Both the position numbers and the translations under genes were made by a program. Under the pieces are notes generated by a model. That model was not told the origin of the DNA. It ran no database searches and saw only the letters and a list, made by a program, of their open reading frames with translations. From Lentisphaerota bacterium (GTDB lineage Bacteria; Verrucomicrobiota; Lentisphaeria; Oligosphaerales; PUNB01), in contig PUNB01000231.1 of the NCBI GenBank assembly GCA_003552565.1, forward strand, positions 1 to 6,586: a stretch of 6,586 nucleotides of DNA. Direction: 5' to 3'. Shown piece after piece: positions 4,674 through 6,586 of this stretch (position 1 is the first letter of the stretch; every line of letters begins with the position of its first letter).

Positions 4674-6362
4674 TCAGTTATTTTCATTTCGCGCCTTACT
4701 TTCGATATATTCTTGGAACCCGCGTCCTTCCTGTAATTGTCCATCTTCATCAATCACCAGAATATCCAGATCCCGCTCCAGTTCGAGAGCCGCGATTCTT
4801 AGATCGACCAAGGCTCGAGCCAGCTGATTCTGCGTTCTCAACAGATCTTCATTAGCGTCAAGAACATCTCGCGTGGTGGCCCGGCCGGCATCAAACAGCA
4901 ACTCCGTACTCTCCACTCGTTCTTCGGCCAGTTCAACACTTCTCCGCTGAATTTCCCGACCGCTCTCAGCTCGCTCAAGATCCCGCCAGCGATTGGTCAC
5001 CTCAAGAACGGTTTGATCCCGCATTTCTGTAAACCGCCGCCGGGCCTGCTCATATTCGACCAGCCTCCGACGGTAAATGTTGCCTTCTTCTGTCCGCTCC
5101 AAAGGCAGATCAGCATCCAGGCGGGCACGACCGGATTGCGTTCCGTCGCCGAATTCGAAAGCATCATCATCCGGTGTGTCCGCCGAACCGCCGATTATCA
5201 GGTCCAGGCCGGGCCTGAGATTTTCTTTGGCCACTCGCGCTTTTCTTTCGCTGTCTTTGACTCGATCCTGCGCCGTTACCAGATCGAGTCTGTTTTGCAA
5301 AGCCGCCTGGATGCTTTCCTGACGCCCGATCGGCGGCGCGGGCATTTTTCGGTCACGCAAGTCCGCCAATTCAGCTGGGTCAGGGAGGATGCTGAATTCC
5401 GGTTCAATTCCGAGAGTAAGCTTAAATTCGTCCAAAGCACGATAATAATCCTGTTCAGCCTGCTCCAGGCTGTCGCTGGCGCTGAGTTCATCCTGACGAG
5501 CCCGGTCAACCTGTAATTCCGGCAGCCGTCCGGCCTCGCCCAAGGCCTCGGCCCGGCGCCGGATGCGGATGAGATTTTCATGGTTCATATATTGATTTTC
5601 CACTCGCTGTCTGCGTTCCAGAAGCCGGTAGTAATCGGCTAGAACCGCCACCGTGAAACGTCGTTGAAAGCGTACGAAATCGCGCAGTTCATAAAGCATA
5701 TCCTGTTCAGCTTGGGTCAGAGGTTCGAGGGTGCTTAAGCGCCCCTGTCTAAGCAGCGGCTGAGTCACCGTTAGATCAAATACCGATCGAGCCGCAGTGG
5801 CGGGGTCGCCGGTTAAGAACTGAAAGGCATTCGTGCTGAGGCTGGCTGAAACCTGGGCGCCGGTTCGCAGGAGCCAGGCAAATTCAGGTTCTGAACGGCC
5901 CTCCGCCGACCAGTCATCCTCGCTGTCATAATCAACCCCGCCGCTGAGCTTCCAGAACCATTGCGGACTGAACCGGTTTCGTTCGCTGCTCAGAGAAAGA
6001 GCCTGCAGGAACACCTGTTCTTTGCGCTCTTGATACTCCCGGCTGTTAACCGCGGCGATAAGCAAAGCATTGTTCAGATCAAGCAGGCGGGCCTCTGTGT
6101 CTTCCTTGGATGCACTCTCCAGATAAGCTTCGGAAGGAGCGGAGGGTAGAGCTTCAAGCAGGTCTTCAGCCGGTTCCTGATCAATCTTCACTTCGCTGCG
6201 CATCCCCGGTACCTGCCGGCTTTTGTCCGCGACAACTGAGGCGGCCCGTTCTTCCGCCTGCTCCCGGTGATAAGCGGCGGTACAGCCCACACCGAACAGG
6301 ACCAGCAAAAACAGCATCGGCCAAATAAATAAAGCAATGGTTTTGAAATTGAGTTTCGGCAT
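4674..6362 (-). CDS. TolC/OprM-family outer-membrane efflux protein, probable lipoprotein
   Basis: This is the outer-membrane duct of a tripartite pump, about 562 residues from the chosen ATG. Residues 1-27 (MPKLNFKTIALFIW onward) have two lysines, a long hydrophobic stretch and a cysteine at 27 in the context FGVGC, so a lipoprotein signal is likely, as in OprM/CmeC-type factors; the glycine at -3 is atypical. Two OEP-type repeats follow (about 95-320 and 350-535), rich in long Glu/Arg/Leu/Ala helices. The second contains LLFDAGRATTRDVLDANEDL (488-507), the characteristic turn and helix of this family. Residues 28-90 form a charged, probably flexible N-terminal segment. The frame is open to 6488, but the extra 42 residues lack a signal-peptide character and run into a DNA repeat, so I start at 6362. 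A possible AAGGA at 6376-6380 is 13 nt from this ATG, which is weak. The adaptor gene starts 16 nt after the stop. The family call is firm; the substrate is unknown. Confidence 0.93.
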   Translation of the reverse strand: MPKLNFKTIALFIWPMLFLLVLFGVGCTAAYHREQAEERAASVVADKSRQVPGMRSEVKIDQEPAEDLLEALPSAPSEAYLESASKEDTEARLLDLNNALLIAAVNSREYQERKEQVFLQALSLSSERNRFSPQWFWKLSGGVDYDSEDDWSAEGRSEPEFAWLLRTGAQVSASLSTNAFQFLTGDPATAARSVFDLTVTQPLLRQGRLSTLEPLTQAEQDMLYELRDFVRFQRRFTVAVLADYYRLLERRQRVENQYMNHENLIRIRRRAEALGEAGRLPELQVDRARQDELSASDSLEQAEQDYYRALDEFKLTLGIEPEFSILPDPAELADLRDRKMPAPPIGRQESIQAALQNRLDLVTAQDRVKDSERKARVAKENLRPGLDLIIGGSADTPDDDAFEFGDGTQSGRARLDADLPLERTEEGNIYRRRLVEYEQARRRFTEMRDQTVLEVTNRWRDLERAESGREIQRRSVELAEERVESTELLFDAGRATTRDVLDANEDLLRTQNQLARALVDLRIAALELERDLDILVIDEDGQLQEGRGFQEYIESKARNENN

Positions 6363-6586
6363 TGTAACTATCTTATCCTTAAAGAAAAAGCAGTAACACA
6401 TGTATTTCACCACCCGCTTCGCTAGAGGGTCTCCTGAAAGGTGTTTTCGGTCTCTACATGCACAAAACAATAAAACTTTGTCTCGCACCTTGTCTGGTTT
6501 TCTGTCGATTCCTCATTTTTCAGACTAAGTGCGAGACAAGGTGCGAGACTAGGAAAGTACAAAACCTGTCACTCTGACACCTGAAC
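6363..6586. other. Upstream region of the pump gene set
   Basis: This should hold the promoter of the outer-membrane factor gene, but I could not find a convincing -35/-10 pair on the minus strand. Its main feature is the 12-bp-unit inverted repeat at 6480-6553. A small perfect hairpin, tgtca-ctc-tgaca, lies at 6567-6579. The coding frame of the first gene stays open to 6488 but has no protein-like signal there. Confidence 0.5.
6480..6553. repeat. Inverted repeat built from 12-bp tandem units
   Basis: gtctcgcaccttgtct (6480-6495) is a perfect 16-bp inverted copy of agacaaggtgcgagac (6534-6549) with a 38-nt spacer. The right side is a tandem of dodecamers: agactaagtgcg (6522-6533), agacaaggtgcg (6534-6545) and a partial agactagg (6546-6553). 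The left side holds about 1.7 copies in inverted orientation. It lies about 120 nt upstream of the first gene's start. Confidence 0.8.

Noticed and set aside
4658..4753. Longer adaptor starts at 4753 or 4687
   Set aside because: Both overlap the end of the upstream gene and place extra polar residues before the membrane anchor. The 4657 ATG has the better ribosome binding site (GGAGA). The 4687 start remains possible.
6363..6488. N-terminal extension of the outer-membrane factor to 6488
   Set aside because: It would put 42 residues ahead of a good lipoprotein-type signal sequence and would begin within the inverted repeat at 6480-6495.

Overview
The window holds one complete minus-strand gene set for a tripartite efflux or export pump of the MacA-MacB-TolC type. 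It sits among non-coding DNA unusually rich in short inverted and tandem repeats. The outer-membrane factor and the membrane-anchored adaptor show a diderm bacterium. A lipoprotein-type TolC homologue, an adaptor with a charged low-complexity tail, and palindromic intergenic units of a kind I associate from memory with Verrucomicrobiota/Planctomycetota-type genomes suggest the PVC superphylum. That placement is an inference and I could not test it.

Layout in transcription order (right to left). Positions 6586-6363 are an upstream region with a 12-bp-unit inverted repeat. Positions 6362-4674 encode a TolC/OprM-type outer-membrane factor with a lipoprotein-like signal. Positions 4657-2879 encode an HlyD/MacA-type periplasmic adaptor, 16 nt downstream and so presumably co-transcribed. 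Positions 2878-2306 are a 573-bp non-coding gap full of repeats. Positions 2305-1631 encode a MacB/LolD-type ATPase. After 8 nt, positions 1622-354 encode a MacB/FtsX-type permease. Positions 353-1 are a downstream non-coding region with GC-rich palindromes. No plus-strand gene is convincing; all long plus-strand frames are shadows of the minus-strand genes.

How the genes work together: the ATPase and the four-helix permease should form a type VII (MacB-like) mechanotransmission ABC transporter. It would not pump across the inner membrane itself but would drive periplasmic substrate through the adaptor and the TolC-like duct. All conserved ATPase motifs are intact. The substrate cannot be read from the sequence.

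The most unusual part is the non-coding DNA. Three separate elements (2421-2505, 2612-2702, 6480-6553) share one architecture and no sequence: short tandem units of 6, 7 or 12 bp form one arm, and an inverted copy lies across a 33-38 nt spacer. Two lie inside the gap that splits adaptor from ATPase and the third lies just upstream of the operon. The same gap holds three 13-bp hairpins of the form GANNC-TTC-GNNTC. These look like small dispersed elements or a family of folded RNA/DNA signals. No function is demonstrated.
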